From Bubalus kerabau (taxonomy: Eukaryota > Chordata > Mammalia > Artiodactyla > Bovidae), in contig NW_026577925.1 of the NCBI RefSeq assembly GCF_029407905.1, positions 1,178,001 to 1,242,000 of the forward strand: 64,000 nucleotides of DNA, in the 5' to 3' direction. A model generated the notes under the pieces. That model searched no databases. It saw only the letters and a list, made by a program, of their open reading frames with translations, and had not been told where the DNA came from. Position numbers and translations under genes: made by a program. Positions 35,201 to 47,700 of this stretch are shown here, one piece after another; position 1 is the first letter of the stretch, and each line of letters opens with the position of its first letter.

Positions 35201-36725
35201 CCTGCGGTTTTGGGGGACGATGCACAGGGGTGTCAGTGCCCCTTCGTGTTGTGCCTTCATCCACAGGGTTACCTTCAAAGAGGTGACCGGGCATCGGGAT
35301 CTTATCAATAGCGGACCAGGAAATCGGGGTGTTTCGGCATGTGGCACAACCCACGAGGCTACGTCTCGAATTCCCTCGTGAGACTGGCCTCATCCTGAGG
35401 TTCGCCGGGAAGTCTGGGAACCCCTTCCAGACAAAGCAGGGGAATTGACCCTCCTGTCGCCATCAGGAGGGGAGAAGAGGCTCAGCTGAAGCTGTGCTGG
35501 GAACCTCCATGTTCTCCTCGAGTGAGACCGGGATGTCAGGGAAATTTGGGGGTCGCATCAAGGGTGCCAAGTACCGTTTCACACTTCAAGACGGAACATG
35601 GGACTTCCCTGGAGACGCTATAGCTGACAGGGGCCTCATATTTCGATGACAGAGGAACCACGTTGTTTTTCTCCAGTTGCCACGGGATTCTCGAATTACA
35701 ACGGGGAATACAGGCTTCCTCTTGTGTTGGCCCAGCGAAGTCCAATCACCCATTCGAGTTGCGAGGGAGAGCTGGGGATTGCTCTTGAGTCAATGCAGGA
35801 CAAAAAAGACCTCATTTAGGCTTGTTTCCAGGACCGAGTTTTCCTCTACAGGGGCGACACGGATCTCGGGATCCCATTCCAGACTCACCCAAGTAGTCAG
35901 GCCTCGGCTCGAGGGGAAGCAACAGACTCCGCTCTCCTCTAGAGTAGCGACGTGTATCTCTTGGAGGCTACTGAGTGGCCTAAAGGGAGTCAGGCCTCCA
36001 GTGGAGTTTGGAGAGTGGACTCAGGATTGCTCTCTAGGTCATGTAGGAAAAGAAGGCCCTCATCTTACGATGACGGGGGCGTCTTGTGAGTTTTCTCGAG
36101 CGGCGGTGCCAGTGTGAGGTTTTCATGAGGTAGGACGGGGAGCGCAGGGAGCCTCTCGTGTGGCACCAGGGAAGTTGGGTTTCCATGGGCGTGGCGAGGG
36201 GAATGCGTCATTGCTCTCCAGTCATGGTAGGGTATCGGGCCTCAAGACGCGGTAAAGAGGGACTCTCGAGGTCTTTCTCAGAATGCAGCAGGAAACCCTT
36301 GGTTCACTCGACTTGTGCCAGTGACCGCAGAGAGCTTCTGAGGGTGCCTCTGAGAAGTCAGGGATACTGTGCAGTTGGGAGGGGCCTCTCGGGACTCCAC
36401 TGGGTATGGCGCAATGGAAGAGGGCCTCATTTCGAGTTGATGCAGGAACGTCAGGTTTCATCTACATTTCTGACTCCGATCACACGGTCCCTGCAGAGTT
36501 GGGAAATGAGAGTCAGGCCTTCTCTTGTGCGGAGGAACGGAACTCCGCATGCCTCTCTAGTGCTTCAAGGGATGACAGGACACTTGTCGATCTGTGTTTG
36601 GAATCTGCGTGTTTTTCCGTATTATGCATGGGGATGTCAGTACCCCTTCGTGTTGTGCATTCCTCCACAGGTTTGCTTTCGAAGAGGTGTCCGGGCATTG
36701 GGTTATTAAGAGCGGACCGGGAAAT
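32280..36725. repeat. Duplicated satellite I segment, copy 2 (pairs with 3165-6215)
   Basis: Near copy of 3165-6215, sharing rare variants, but with one additional unit of about 1403 bp (about 34360-35765). The breakpoint is homologous on both sides, as expected from unequal exchange in register. Confidence 0.8.
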
Positions 36726-38439
36726 CGGGGTCTTTCCGCATGTGGCACCACCCACCAGGCTACGTCTCGAATTTACTAGTGAGAACGGCCTCAACCTGAG
36801 GTGCGCCGGGAAGGTCGGAACCCCTTGCAGACAAAGCAGGGGAATCGACCCTCCTGTCTCGATCAGGAGGGGAGAAGGGGCACAGATGAGGTGATGCCGG
36901 GAACCTTGGTGTTCCCCTCCAGTGAGACCAGTGTGTTGGGGAACTTTTGGTGTCGCATCAAAGGTGCCAATTACCGTATCGCACTTCAAGATGGAACGTA
37001 AGACTTCTTTTGAGACGCTGTAGCGGCAATGGCCGCATCTTGCGATGAAGAGGGAATGACGTGGTTTTTCTCGAGTTGTGGCGGGATTCTTGAGTTACAA
37101 CGGGAAATTCAGGCTTCCTCTTCTGTTGGCCCAGGGAAGTCCAGTCTTCCATTCGAGTTTCGAGAGAGAGTTGGGGATTGCTCTCGAGTCACTGCAGGAA
37201 AAAAGAGACCTCATCTAGGCTTGTGTCCAGGATCTAATGTTTCTCTCCAGGGGCGACAGGGATCTCCAGTTCCCATATCAGACTCACCCGAGGAGTCAGG
37301 CCTCGCCTCGAGGGGAAGGAAAAGACTCCGCTCTCCTCTCGAGTCGCGACGGGTATGTCTTGGAGTCCACTGAGTGACCAAAAGGGAGTCAAGCCTACTG
37401 TGGAGTTTGGAGAGAGGACTCAGGATTGCTCTCCAGGCCATGCTAGAAAAGAAGGCCGTCATGTCGCGAAAACGGGGGCGTCACTTGGGTTTTCTCTATC
37501 TGCGGCGCCAGTGTGGGTTTTCACACGAGGTATGACGGGGAGCTCAGGGAGCCTCTCGTGTGGCGCCAGGGAAGTCAGGGCTTCATGAGTGTAGCAGAGG
37601 GAGCGCGTCATTGCCCTCGAGTCATGGTAGGGGAATCAGGCCTCAAAACGCGTTGAAGAAGGACTCTTGAGTTCTTTCTATGGTAGTGGCAGTAAACCCT
37701 GGGTTCACTCGAATTGTGCTGGTGGCCTCAGGGAGCTTCTCAGGGTGCCTCTGAGAAGTCAGGGATACTGTGGAGCTGGGACGCGTCTCTCGGGACTCCA
37801 CTGGGTTTCATGCAATGGAAGAGGTCCTAATCTCGAGTGGAGGCAGGAACCTCAGCGTTCCTCTCGTGACTTCACTGGCGCTGGTCTGATTCGGATCGCA
37901 AAGTCCCTGCAGAGTTGGGACAGGAGGGTCAGGCCTCGTCTTGTGTAGAGGAATGAAACCCCACTTGCCTCTCGAGTTCTTCAGGGGTGACAAGCCACTT
38001 GTTGAGCTGTATGTGGAACCTGCCGGTTTTTCCGGACGATGCACGAGGGTCTCAGTGCCCCTTTGTGTTGTGCCTTCATCCACAGGGTTGCCTTCGAAGA
38101 GGTGTCCAGGCATGAGGTTCTTATGAAGAGCGTACCGGGAAATCATAGTCTTTTGGCATGTGGCACCACCCGCGAGCTACGTCTCGAATTTCCTCGTGAG
38201 ACCGGCCTCATCCTGAAGTGCCCCGTGAAGGTCGGGAACCCCTTACAAACAAAGCAGGGGAAGTGACCCTCCTATCACGAACAGGAGGGGAGAAGGGGCT
38301 CAGATAAACTGGTGCCGGGAACCTCGGTGTTCACCTCGAGTGAGACCGATATTTTGAGGAACTTTTGGGGTCACATCAAGGGTGTCAAGTATCGTTTCGC
38401 ACTTCAAGACGGAACGTGGGACTTTTCTTGAGAAGCTGT

Positions 38440-40330
38440 AGCGGGCAAGGGCCTCATCTTGCCAAGAGGTCGGAACCACGTGGTTTTTCTCGAGTTGCGG
38501 CGGGATACTCGAGTTACAACGGGGATCTCAGGCTTCCTTTTGGGTTGGCACTGGGAAGCCCAATCTTCCCCTCGAGTTGCGAGGGAAAGCTGGGGGTTGC
38601 ACTCGGGTCACTGCAGGGCCAAAGAGACCTCACCTAGGCGTGTGTCCGTGACCTAAGATTCCTCTCCAGGGAAGGCAGGGATCTCGGGGTTGCATTCCAG
38701 GCTCCCCCGGGGAGTCAGGCCTCGTCTCGAGGGGAAGCCAAGGACTCCACTCTCCTCTCGAGTCGCGACGCGGGTCTCTTGGAGCCCCCTGAGCGGCCTC
38801 AAGGGAGTCCAGCCTCCTCTTCCGTTTGGAGAGAGGACCCGGGATTGCTCTCCAGGCCATGCAGGAAAACAAGGCCCTCAGCTCGCGAGGACGAGGGCGT
38901 CTCAGGGGTTTCCTCGAGCTGCGGCGCCCGTGGGGGTTTTCTCCCGAGGCACGACGAGGATCTCAGGGAGCCTCTGGTGCGGCGCCAGGGAAGTCAGGTC
39001 TCCTAGCGTGGCGAGGGGGAGCGCGTCATGGCTCTCGAGTCACGGGAGGGCACTAGGGCCTCGAGACGCATTGAAGAAGGACTCTCGAGGTCTTTGTCCG
39101 GGGGCGGCTGGAAACCCTCGTTTCCCTCGCCTTCTGCCGGGGACTTTAGGGAACTTCCCAGGGTGCCTCTGAGAGGCGAGGGATCCTGTGGAGATGGCGG
39201 GGCCCCTCGGGACTCCGCTGGGTCTGGCGCAACGGAAGAGGGCCTCACCTCGAGGGGAGGCAGGAACCTCAGGCTTCCTCTCCGTTTTGGACTCCGACTG
39301 CAGGGTCCCTGCAGAGTTGGGACAGGAGAGTCAGGCCTCGTCTTGTCTGAGGAAGGGAACCCCGCTTCCCTCTCGAGTTGCTCAGGGGGTCTCAGGCCCC
39401 TCCTCGAGATGTGTGTGGAACCCACGGGTCTTTGCGGACGATTCACGGGGGTGGCAGTGCCCCTTCGTGTTGTGCCTTCACCCACAGGGTTGCCTTCGAA
39501 GAGGGGTCCGGGCCTCGGGTCCTTCTCAAGTGCGGACCAGGGAATCGGGGGCATTCGGCATGTGGCACCACCCACGTGGCTCGTCTCGAATTTCCTCGTG
39601 AAACCGGCCTCATCCTGAGGTGCGCCGGGATGACCGGGAACCCCTTCCAGACCACGCAGGGGAATCGACTCTCCTGTCGCGATCAGGAGGAGAGAAGGGG
39701 CTCCGATGAAGCGGTGCCGGGATACTCGGTGTTCCCCTCGAGGGAACCCGGCGTGTCGGGGAACTTTTGGGGGTCGCAGGAAGGCTGTCAGGGACCGTTT
39801 CGCCCTTCAGGGCAGAACAGGGGACTTCCCTTGAGACGCCGTCGCGGGCAAGGGCCTCATCTTGCCAAGAGGTGGGAACCACGTGGTTTTTCTCGAGTTG
39901 CGGCGGGATTCTCGAGCTCCGACTGGGATCTCAGGCTTCCTCTTGGGTTGGGCCTGGGAAGCCCAATCTTCCCCTCGAGTTGTGAGGGAAAGCTGGGGTT
40001 TGCGCTCGAGTCACTGCAGGGCCGAAGAGACCTCACCTAGGCGTGTGTCCGGGACCTAATATTCCTCTCCAGGGAAGGCAGGGATCTCGGGGTTGCATTC
40101 CAGGCTCCCCCGGGGAGTCAGGCCTCGTCTCGAGGGGAAGCCAAGGACTCCGCTCTCCTCTCGAGTCGCGACGCGGATCTCTTGGAGCCCCCTGAGCGGC
40201 CTCAAGGGAGTCCAGCCTCCTCTTCCGTTTGGAGAGAGTACCCGGGATTGCTCTCCAGGCCATGCAGGAAAAGAAGGCCCTCAGCTCGCGATGACCAGGG
40301 TGTCTCATGTGTTTCCTTGAGCTGCCGCGC
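38440..40330. repeat. GC-rich satellite I subfamily segment (about 1.3 units)
   Basis: It carries the same diagnostic variants as 6220-7370 (ggggactttagggaacttcc, gagaggcgaggg, gggaaggcagggatctcgg). The 6400-type subsegment occurs twice in succession (about 38440 and 39840), so the GC-rich type is itself tandem here. Confidence 0.75.
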
Positions 40331-41602
40331 CAGTGTGGGTTTCCTCACGAGGTACGATGAGGATCTCAGGGAGCCTCCAGTGCAGTGCCAGGTTAGTCAG
40401 GTCTCCATGCGCGTGGCGAGGGGGAGCGTGTCATGGCTCTTGAGTCATGGTAGGGGAATCGCGACTCAAGACATTTTGAAGCACTCTCGAGGTCTTTCTC
40501 GAGTTGCGGCAGAAAACTCAGGGTTCCCTCAACTTGTGCCTGTGACCTCAGGGAGCTTCTCATTGTGCCTCTGAGAAGTCAGGGATGCTGTGGAGTTGGT
40601 AGGGGCCTCTCGGGACTCCACTGGGTGTGGTGCAATGGAAGAGGGCCTCATCTCGAGTGGACGCAGGAACCTCAGGCTTCCTCTCCGTTTCTAACTCGGA
40701 TCCCATGGTCCCTGCAGAGTAGGGACAAGAGAGTCACACCTAGTCTTCTGTTGAGGAATGGACCTTCGTTTGCCTTTCGAGTTGTTTACAGGGTGACAGG
40801 CCACTTGTCGAAATGTCTGTGGGACCTGCGGGTTTTTCAGGATGATGCACGCGGGTGTTAGTGCCCCTTCGTCTTGTGCCTTCATCCACAGGTTTTCCTT
40901 CAAAGAGGTGTGCTGGCATCGGGTTCTTTTCAAGAGTGGACCGTGAAATTGGGGTCTTTCGGCATGTGGCACCACCCACGAGGCTACGTCTCGAACTTCC
41001 TCATGAGACCGGCCTCATCCTGAGGTGCGCCCGGAAGGTCGGGAACCCCTTGCAGACAGAGAAGGGGAGTCGACCCTCCTGTCGCAATCAGGAGAGGAGA
41101 AGGGGCTCAGATGAAGTGGTGCCGGGAGCCTCGGTGTTCCCTTTGAGTGAGTCTGGTATGTCGCGGAACTTTTGGGGTCGCATCAAGGGTGCCAAGTACC
41201 GTTTCGCACTTCAGGATGGAACGTGGGACTTCTCTTGAGATGCTGTAGCGGACAAAGGGCCTCAGCTTGCGATGACGAGGGAAGCACGTGGTTTTTCTCG
41301 AGTTGCGGTGGGATTCTCGAGTTACGACGGGGAATTCAGGCTTCCTCTTGTGTTGGCCCAGGAAGTCTAATCTTCCATTTGAGTTGCCAGGGAGAGCTGT
41401 GGATTGGGCTCCATTCACTGAAGTGCAAACTAGACCTCATCTAGGCTTGTATCCAGGATTTAATGTTCCTCTCCATAGGCGACAGGGATTTGGGGTTGCA
41501 TTCCATACTCACCCAGGGAGTCAGGCCTCATCTCGAGGGGAAGCAAAGGACTCCACTCTCTTCTCGAGTCGCGACAGGTATCTCTTGGAGCCCACTGAGT
41601 GG

Positions 41603-44600
41603 TCTTTGCTCTGTAGGAGAGCTCTAGTGTACATAAGCCTGTACATAAGTGAACACAGACACTCTGTGTGCATGTTGCTGCGTACCCAAAATAGGGCCAC
41701 AAGGAGCCTCATGCTCTCCATGCGGCACGGAAGCTGTGCAGCCACGCAGCAGCTGAAGAATCCAACCAATTGCTCTTTTCTTACCTCTGACAGAGCTCAC
41801 ATTGCCGTAGCCCTTGGCAGTTTGAAAACACTGGACCCTAACCCCTCTCAAAGTAGGCCTGGGTTCTAGTTCGAATAGAAAATCAATAGAGGAGCTGAGG
41901 ACAGGAACGCGGCAGTCATTTATCACACGCTCCTGCAGCCTGCTACTACAGGGACACTAACGCTAGAAGCTAGGAATGTCTTTGCAAGGTGCGCAAAGGA
42001 CAAGGGAGAACCTCGACCCTGACTCTAGTATTTCAGTCCCCTGAGCAGATCTGAGGTTCTCCCGCTGTAGAAGCTAACCCATTCCTTTCAAATACAGGCT
42101 TCCTAACACAGGGCCAGTTGGCTGCTTGCTCTTCCACGAAGCAGGCTTCCTTAACTTGCAAACTGCGAATTACGCTTAACAGCCTGGAGGAAAATCGCTT
42201 CTTGGAAGATTTTTTTCAGAGGCTGTATCCCCGGAGCTGGGGCCAAGCTAGGGGACCCATACTGACAAGGGAAGGCAAAACCACATCCAATGTCTTTGCT
42301 CTGGAGGACAGCTTTGGTGAGCCTAAGTCTTTCAGGAATATTTCTGGCTCCAACAGAGTCAAATTCTGTGTGTGAAGCTGCACAGCCAAAATAGGGGAAC
42401 AGAGAGCCTGATTCTCTCTGTGTAGCTTTGAAGCTGTCATTCAAACAACAGCTTGAGAATCCATACAATGCTCTCCCTTACTGCTAAGAGAATTCTCATT
42501 GCTGTCGTCCTTGACAGTTTGTAGAAATCCGCACCCTAACCCTTCTCCAAGTAGGCCTGGGTCCTAGCTCGGAACAACAGGCAACGGCGGAGCTGAGGCC
42601 AGTAAGGCACAAGTGAGGTCTCACACACTCTTGCAGCCTGATCATCCAGGAGCAGTAAGGCCTCTTTTTCCCTGCAGGAGGCTCGCTTGCCTTGCCTCCT
42701 GTGAACTGCATTTCCCAGCCTGGGTGCAAAGCTGTTCCTGGAGATTTTTTCTCAGGGGCTGTTTCCCTGGAGCTGGGTCGGACCTCGGGGGCCCAACTCA
42801 CAGGGGAAGACAAAACCACATGGACAGGTCTATGCTCTGTAGGAGAGCTTTAGTGAACCTCATCTCTCAGGAACATTCTTGGCTTCTACAGAGACACCTC
42901 TGTGCATGAAGCTACACACCCAACATAGTGGCAAAGGGAGTCTGATTCTCTCCGTGGGTGCTGATGCTTTGTGGCAAAGCACCTGCTAAGAATCCATCCG
43001 CATAGGCTTCCCTCACCTTGACAGAGGTCTCATTGCTGTAGTCCTTGGCAGTTTGGAAAGAAGCTGACCCTTACCCTTCACCAAGTAGGCCCTTGTCCTT
43101 GTTTGAATGGAAAGGCAGTAGCTGAGCTGAGGCCAGTAAGGCGCCAGTCAAGTCTGACATATTCCCGATGCCTGCTCCTTCATGGAAAATAACGTTAGAA
43201 TCTGGGAATGTCTTTGCAAGGCTGGCAAAGGGCAGTCAGGAACCTCGACCCTGCCTCTGGAATTTCTATCTTCTCAGCACATCCGGAGGTCTCGGTCAGG
43301 AGAAACTAACCCATTCCTTCCAAATAGAGGCTTCAAAACACAGGCAGGTTGGCTGCCTTTCGTGCCCGAAGGAGGCTTGCTTTTCTCTCCTCCTATGAAC
43401 CCCAGTTCCCAGCCTCTGGGAAAAGCGTATCTTGAAGATATTTTCTCAGGGGTTCTTTCCACAGAGCTGGGGCCGAGCCCGGGGCCCAAAGGCACAGGGG
43501 AAGGCAAGACCACATGGACAGGTCTATGCTCTGTAGCAGACCTCTAGTGAACCTCATCTCTCAGGAGCATTCTTGGCTCCTATAGAGACACCTCTGTGTG
43601 TGAAGCTGCGTACCTAACATAGGGGCACAGAGAGCCTGATTCTCTCTGTTCATTTTGACGCTGTCGTTCAGAAAACAGCTTGAGAATCCATAAAATGCTC
43701 TCCCTTACCACCGAGAGAATTCTCACTGCTGTAGCCCTTGGCACTTTGTAGAAATCTGCACCCAAACGCTTTTCCAAGTAGGCCTGGGTGCTAGCTCGCA
43801 TGAACAGGCAATGGCGGAGCTGAGGCCAGTAAGGCAACAGTCAGGTTTCACACACTCTGGCAGCCTGCTCCTCCAGGGACTGTAAGGCCTCTTTTACTCT
43901 GCAGGAGATTCGCTTGCCTTACTTCCTGTGAACAGCATTTCCCAGCCTCGGCGAAGCGGTTCCTGGAGATCTTTTCTCAGGGACAGTTTCCCCGGAGGTG
44001 TGGCGGACCTCGAGGACCCAACTCACAGGGGAAGGCAAAACCACATGGACAGGTCTATGCTCTGTAGGAGAGGTTTAGTGAACCTAATCTCTCAGGAACA
44101 TTCTTGGCTCCTATAGAGACAACTCTGTGTGTGAAGCTACACTCCCAACATTGGTGCTCAGGGAGCTTGATTCTCTCCGTGGGGTGCTGATGGTTTGTGG
44201 CAAAGCACCTGCTTGAGAATCCATCCTCTTAGGCTTCCCTCACCTTGACAGAGGTCTCATTGCTGTAGCCCTTGGCAGTTTGCAAAGAAGAAGACCCTTA
44301 CCCTTCATATAGTAGGGCCTTGCCCTAGTTTGAATGGAAAGGCAATAGCTGAACTGAGGTCAATAAGGAGCCAGTCCCGTCTGACACATTCCCGAAGCCT
44401 GCTCCTTCATGGAAAATAACTCTAGAATCTAGGAATATCTTTGCAAGGCTAGCAAAGGGCAGTCAGGAACCAGTACGCTGCCTCTGGAATTACCGACTTC
44501 TGAGCAGATCTGGAGGCCTCCTTTAGGAGAAGCTAACCCATTCCTTCCAAATAGAGGCTTCAAAACACAGGCAGGTTGGCTGCCTTTTCGTTCCTGATGG

Positions 44601-45785
44601 AGGCGTGCTTTTCTCTCCTCCTACGAACCCCGGTTCCCAGACACTGGGAAAAGCGTATCTTGAAGATATTTTCTCAGGGGTTGTTTCCACGGAGCTGGGG
44701 CCGAGCCTGGAGACCCAAAGGCACAGGGGAAGGCAAGACCACATGGACAAGCCTTTGCTCTTTAGTATAGCTCTAATGAACCTCACTCTGTCAGGATCTT
44801 TCTTGATTCCTACGGAGACACACCTGTGTGTGAAGCTGCGGCCACAGAGAGCCTGATTACCCCTGTGCAGCGCTGAGTCTGGGCGGCTAAACAACAGCTT
44901 GGGAATGCAGCCTGGGGCGCTTCCCTTCCCTCTGACAGAGCTCTCCTTCGGTCCCTAAGCCCTCTGCAAGGAGGCATGGATCATAGGTGCAAAGGGAAAG
45001 GAAGAGCGGAGCTGAGGCCAGTAAGGCGCCCGCCAGTCACGTCTCCCCCACTTCCGCAGTCTGTTCCTTCCCCTGCGCGAAAGCTAGAAGCTGGGAAGGG
45101 CTTGGCGAGGCTCGCCCAGGCAGAGCAGCCTCTAGGCCGGGGCTCTGCGATATCGCGCCTGGGTGCAGATCTGGAGCTCCGCCGGAGTGGAAGCTCATTC
45201 GGTCCTTCCCAATACAGGCTTGCAAGCACCCGACGGCGGCCTGACTCTATTCTCCCGCGTGCTGGGAGTGGGCTTCCAATCCAGGGCACAGAGCACTGCC
45301 TGGAGCTCTCTGCTCAGGGGCTGGTTCCCCTGCGCTGGGACTGTGCTAGGGAGCCCAAAGGCACAGGGGAAGGCCCCAAACCACATGCACACGACTCTGC
45401 TCTGGAGCTGAGCTCCGGGGAAGCCCAGTCTGTAAGGCGGTTTCTGAACACAAACGGAGGAACACTCTGGCTGTGGAGCTCCCTCCCCATGACAGGGGCA
45501 CTGGGACCCTGATTCCCTCCGTTCAGCGCTGAGTCTGGGCTACCAAGCAACAGCTTGGGAATGCAACCTGGGGCATTTCCCTTCCCTCAGACAGAGGTCT
45601 CCCTGCGGTAGGCCTTGGTAGTTTGCATACAATGGGGCCCTAAGCCCTCTGCAAGTTGGCCTGGCTCCTAGGTCCAAAGGGCAGGCCAGAGCGGAGCTGA
45701 GGCTGTCAGGCTCCAGACACATCTCCCATACTCCTGCATCCTGATCCTACCCGGGCATGAACGCTAGAAGCTGGGAAGGTACCTG
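41603..45785. repeat. Satellite II (bovine 1.723 type) block
   Basis: A second tandem satellite, unrelated by eye to satellite I. The anchor gaaggcaa(a/g)accacat recurs at 42271, 42806, 43500, 44031, 44729 and (variant) 45369. Spacings are 535, 694, 531, 698 and 640, so short and long units alternate as a dimer of about 1.23 kb. Short units lack roughly 165 bp that includes ggaaaataac...aggcttcaaaacacagg. Unit content and ~0.7 kb length fit the known ruminant satellite II. The last unit (from about 44900) is GC-richer and more diverged, and it merges into the GC-rich element. No supported gene. Confidence 0.85.
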
Positions 45786-46560
45786 GACCGTGCAGGGGCG
45801 GTGCGAACGCGGGCGGTGTGGGGCGGGGTTCGGCTTCTGGCGGGGGTGGGGGCGGGCTTCCCAGTTGTGCTCTCGGAGGTGGACACTGAGGCTGAAAACG
45901 CGCCGGGAGCGCACCCGGGACTGGGTAAACCCGGGCTGCGCGGGTCGAGATTCCGATGGCTTTAGGTGGGGGTCGGTCCCAATTGCGCTCTCGAGGGTTG
46001 CAACTGCGGCTGGGAACGCCCATTTCGTCCGCTCCTGGGTCCCCAAGGATCGCCATCCCGTGGGTGCAGCGGAGGGCTGCGGACCACAGGTAATGGAACT
46101 GGGACTGCGTGGAGCAGGGAACCACGTATTCCGCCCTCTGTTGGCACATTCTCGGAGCTCCCCAACCTGGAGGTTGCAGAAAGGCCTCGCCCTTGGTGTC
46201 AAGGCCTTTACCGCTCCACCCCTTTGCTGAAGAATCTCAGTCTGCACGGTTTTCCCAAGCAGCCTAGTGTCCGCTGGAAGTCCAAGGGACAGAACCCTGA
46301 ACTCTGGCCGGCTGGCCCAGCCCTGCTTCTGGCACTTTGTAGGCCAGCGGGCCCTGGAGCACCTGCTAGGTTGAGAAAGGGAAGGGTCCGCGAATTGCAC
46401 CCTAGAAAGTTAGTAGGGTGCATGGATTTCAAACCCTGGTGGCCGCCCAGGCAGCAAAGAAGGGGGGAGGGCACCTTGCTGCCCTTTCATGGCAGAATCT
46501 GTGGCTGTCCTGATGCGTGGGCCTTTTCATGGGGACCTTGTGCAATAAAAGTTTGGTGTT
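45786..46560 (+). repeat. GC-rich duplicated element, left copy
   Basis: A CpG-rich sequence. It has a 5' part of degenerate subrepeats (gggcggtg, ggcgggggtggggg, gttgtgctctcgg, ggctgggaacgcc) and a conserved 3' body from about 46015, ending in AATAAA (46544-46549). Nearly the same sequence is at 49977-50958. The left end is cut by satellite II. I do not recognise the family. It could be an LTR-like insertion, a retrocopy or a duplicated CpG island with a 3' end. Inserted LTR-like sequences are known in the related bovine 1.711 satellites, but I cannot show this is one of them. Confidence 0.7.
46544..46549 (+). promoter_or_regulatory. Polyadenylation-signal-like motif, left GC-rich element
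   Basis: AATAAA in gaccttgtgcaataaaagttt at the conserved 3' end of the element. Confidence 0.45.
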
Positions 46561-46889
46561 TTGGTACTGAATAATTAGAAATTGTAAAAAGTTTAAATTA
46601 TGTGGTGGTGTAATTAAAAAACAAAACAAAACAAAACCAAGCCCCAAGTGTTTGGCACAGGGAGGTTTAAGTATTGAAGGCCTGTTTTCCTTGCACTGTG
46701 GCATTCTATCAAGAAGTGTGCAGGATTTTTTTTTTTTTTTAAGAAAAGTGTTCGAAGTGAGGGAAACAGGAAACCCAGAGGTGCCCCTGTATTTTGGGGA
46801 AGGCCTTAGGAGGTCACTTGGAAATGCTGCTGGCTGTGGGGGAGGGGGGCAGATGGGCTGTGCAGGCTTGTCCTTTGCATTCATGTTCT
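46561..46889. other. Non-satellite sequence, nothing recognised
   Basis: Contains an (AAAAC)n-like tract at 46617-46636 and a poly-T run at 46728-46740, then a G-rich stretch. No gene or named repeat is supported. Confidence 0.5.
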
Positions 46890-47395
46890 TGTGTGTAGAA
46901 ACCCAGCTCGGAGCCATCTCCTGATGTGTAAGAATTTCGCAGACAAACCTTGAGCTAAGCAATGCATTTGTTCCTGAGGAAATGTTTGTCTTAAGCGATG
47001 TAAATATCCTATGTATATCCGCTGGACTCTGGCTTCAGGTCGGTTCCCCCAGTAGGCTCAGAAGCGACTTGAACAAAACAGTATATTTTCCTCGTACCTT
47101 GTTCTCCTAATCTATGTTAAGGAAATGATATATTTGCCTGGAATACTGCCTTTCTTCAAGATTCATGTCAATCAGTTTTTGGCCCAGGATGACTCACCTG
47201 CTGCCAATGTGACCTCAAGGCATGTCGTGGGGGAGGGGCCTGGTGCCATTCCCTGAGACAGTGCCTTTCTTTCCTTAGCTGACTGCTAGTGCCTGTAGAA
47301 TATCTGGCTAGAGACCAGCAGGGCGCACACCCCGCCTCAAGTCTAAGTCAGCAGCTTTCTCTATCTCATTTATACTTTAATAACAATTGATGACA
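46890..47395 (+). repeat. Probable ruminant ERV LTR remnant
   Basis: The order of phrases (tgtttgtcttaagc, ctctggcttcaggtcggttcccccagtag split by small gaps, cctaatctatgttaagg, caagattcatgtcaatcag, gggaggggcctggtgcc, ttccttagctgactg, gagaccagcagggcgc) resembles a cattle/goat LTR sequence I remember. I see no paired LTR or internal region. Boundaries are approximate. Confidence 0.45.
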
Positions 47396-47439
47396 CAAAA
47401 GCTCTGAGCGATCAAATCATATCAAATCTTCATTTCAGA

Positions 47440-47700
47440 TTGAAGATGCATTCCATGGTATTGCCATCTTAAGTCTTTCCATTGTTATGGAATATCTGTC
47501 CATGTATTCAGGATAGTTTTCAGCCAGGGTGTATAATTTCCAGTGTGCCAGTCTTGTCATCCTCGTTACATCCATGGCAAAGTGTTGTATTCATGTTGAC
47601 ATTATTGAAAGGGAATTTTTTTTAATTCCTTTTCAGATTATTATCTGCTAATATATACAGAAAAAACTGTGTAATCTTTCGTTTTTATCAGTTTGGACAG
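47440..47700 (-). repeat. Old LINE-1 fragment
   Basis: The phrases attgccatcttaa and atggaatatctgtccatgt, with the surrounding T-rich text, match the antisense of the L1 ORF2 C-terminal half (compare 21120-21230 in the younger element). It is heavily diverged. Confidence 0.5.

Larger units (their letters stand above)
27565..41602. repeat. Satellite I array, block 3
   Basis: Anchors lie at 27914, 29324, 30727, 32130, 33530, 34943, 36345, 37747, 39165 and 40567 (spacings 1410, 1403, 1403, 1400, 1413, 1402, 1402, 1418 and 1402). Two of the longer units carry a ~17 bp insertion 115 bp after the anchor (33645 and 37862). The block stops mid-unit, 1035 bp after its last anchor, in the phrase cactgagtgg, where satellite II begins. 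Confidence 0.96.

Noticed and set aside
39378..40040. A 220-codon open frame in satellite I
   Set aside because: Same reason: it spans satellite text with no domain, and overlapping frames are equally open.
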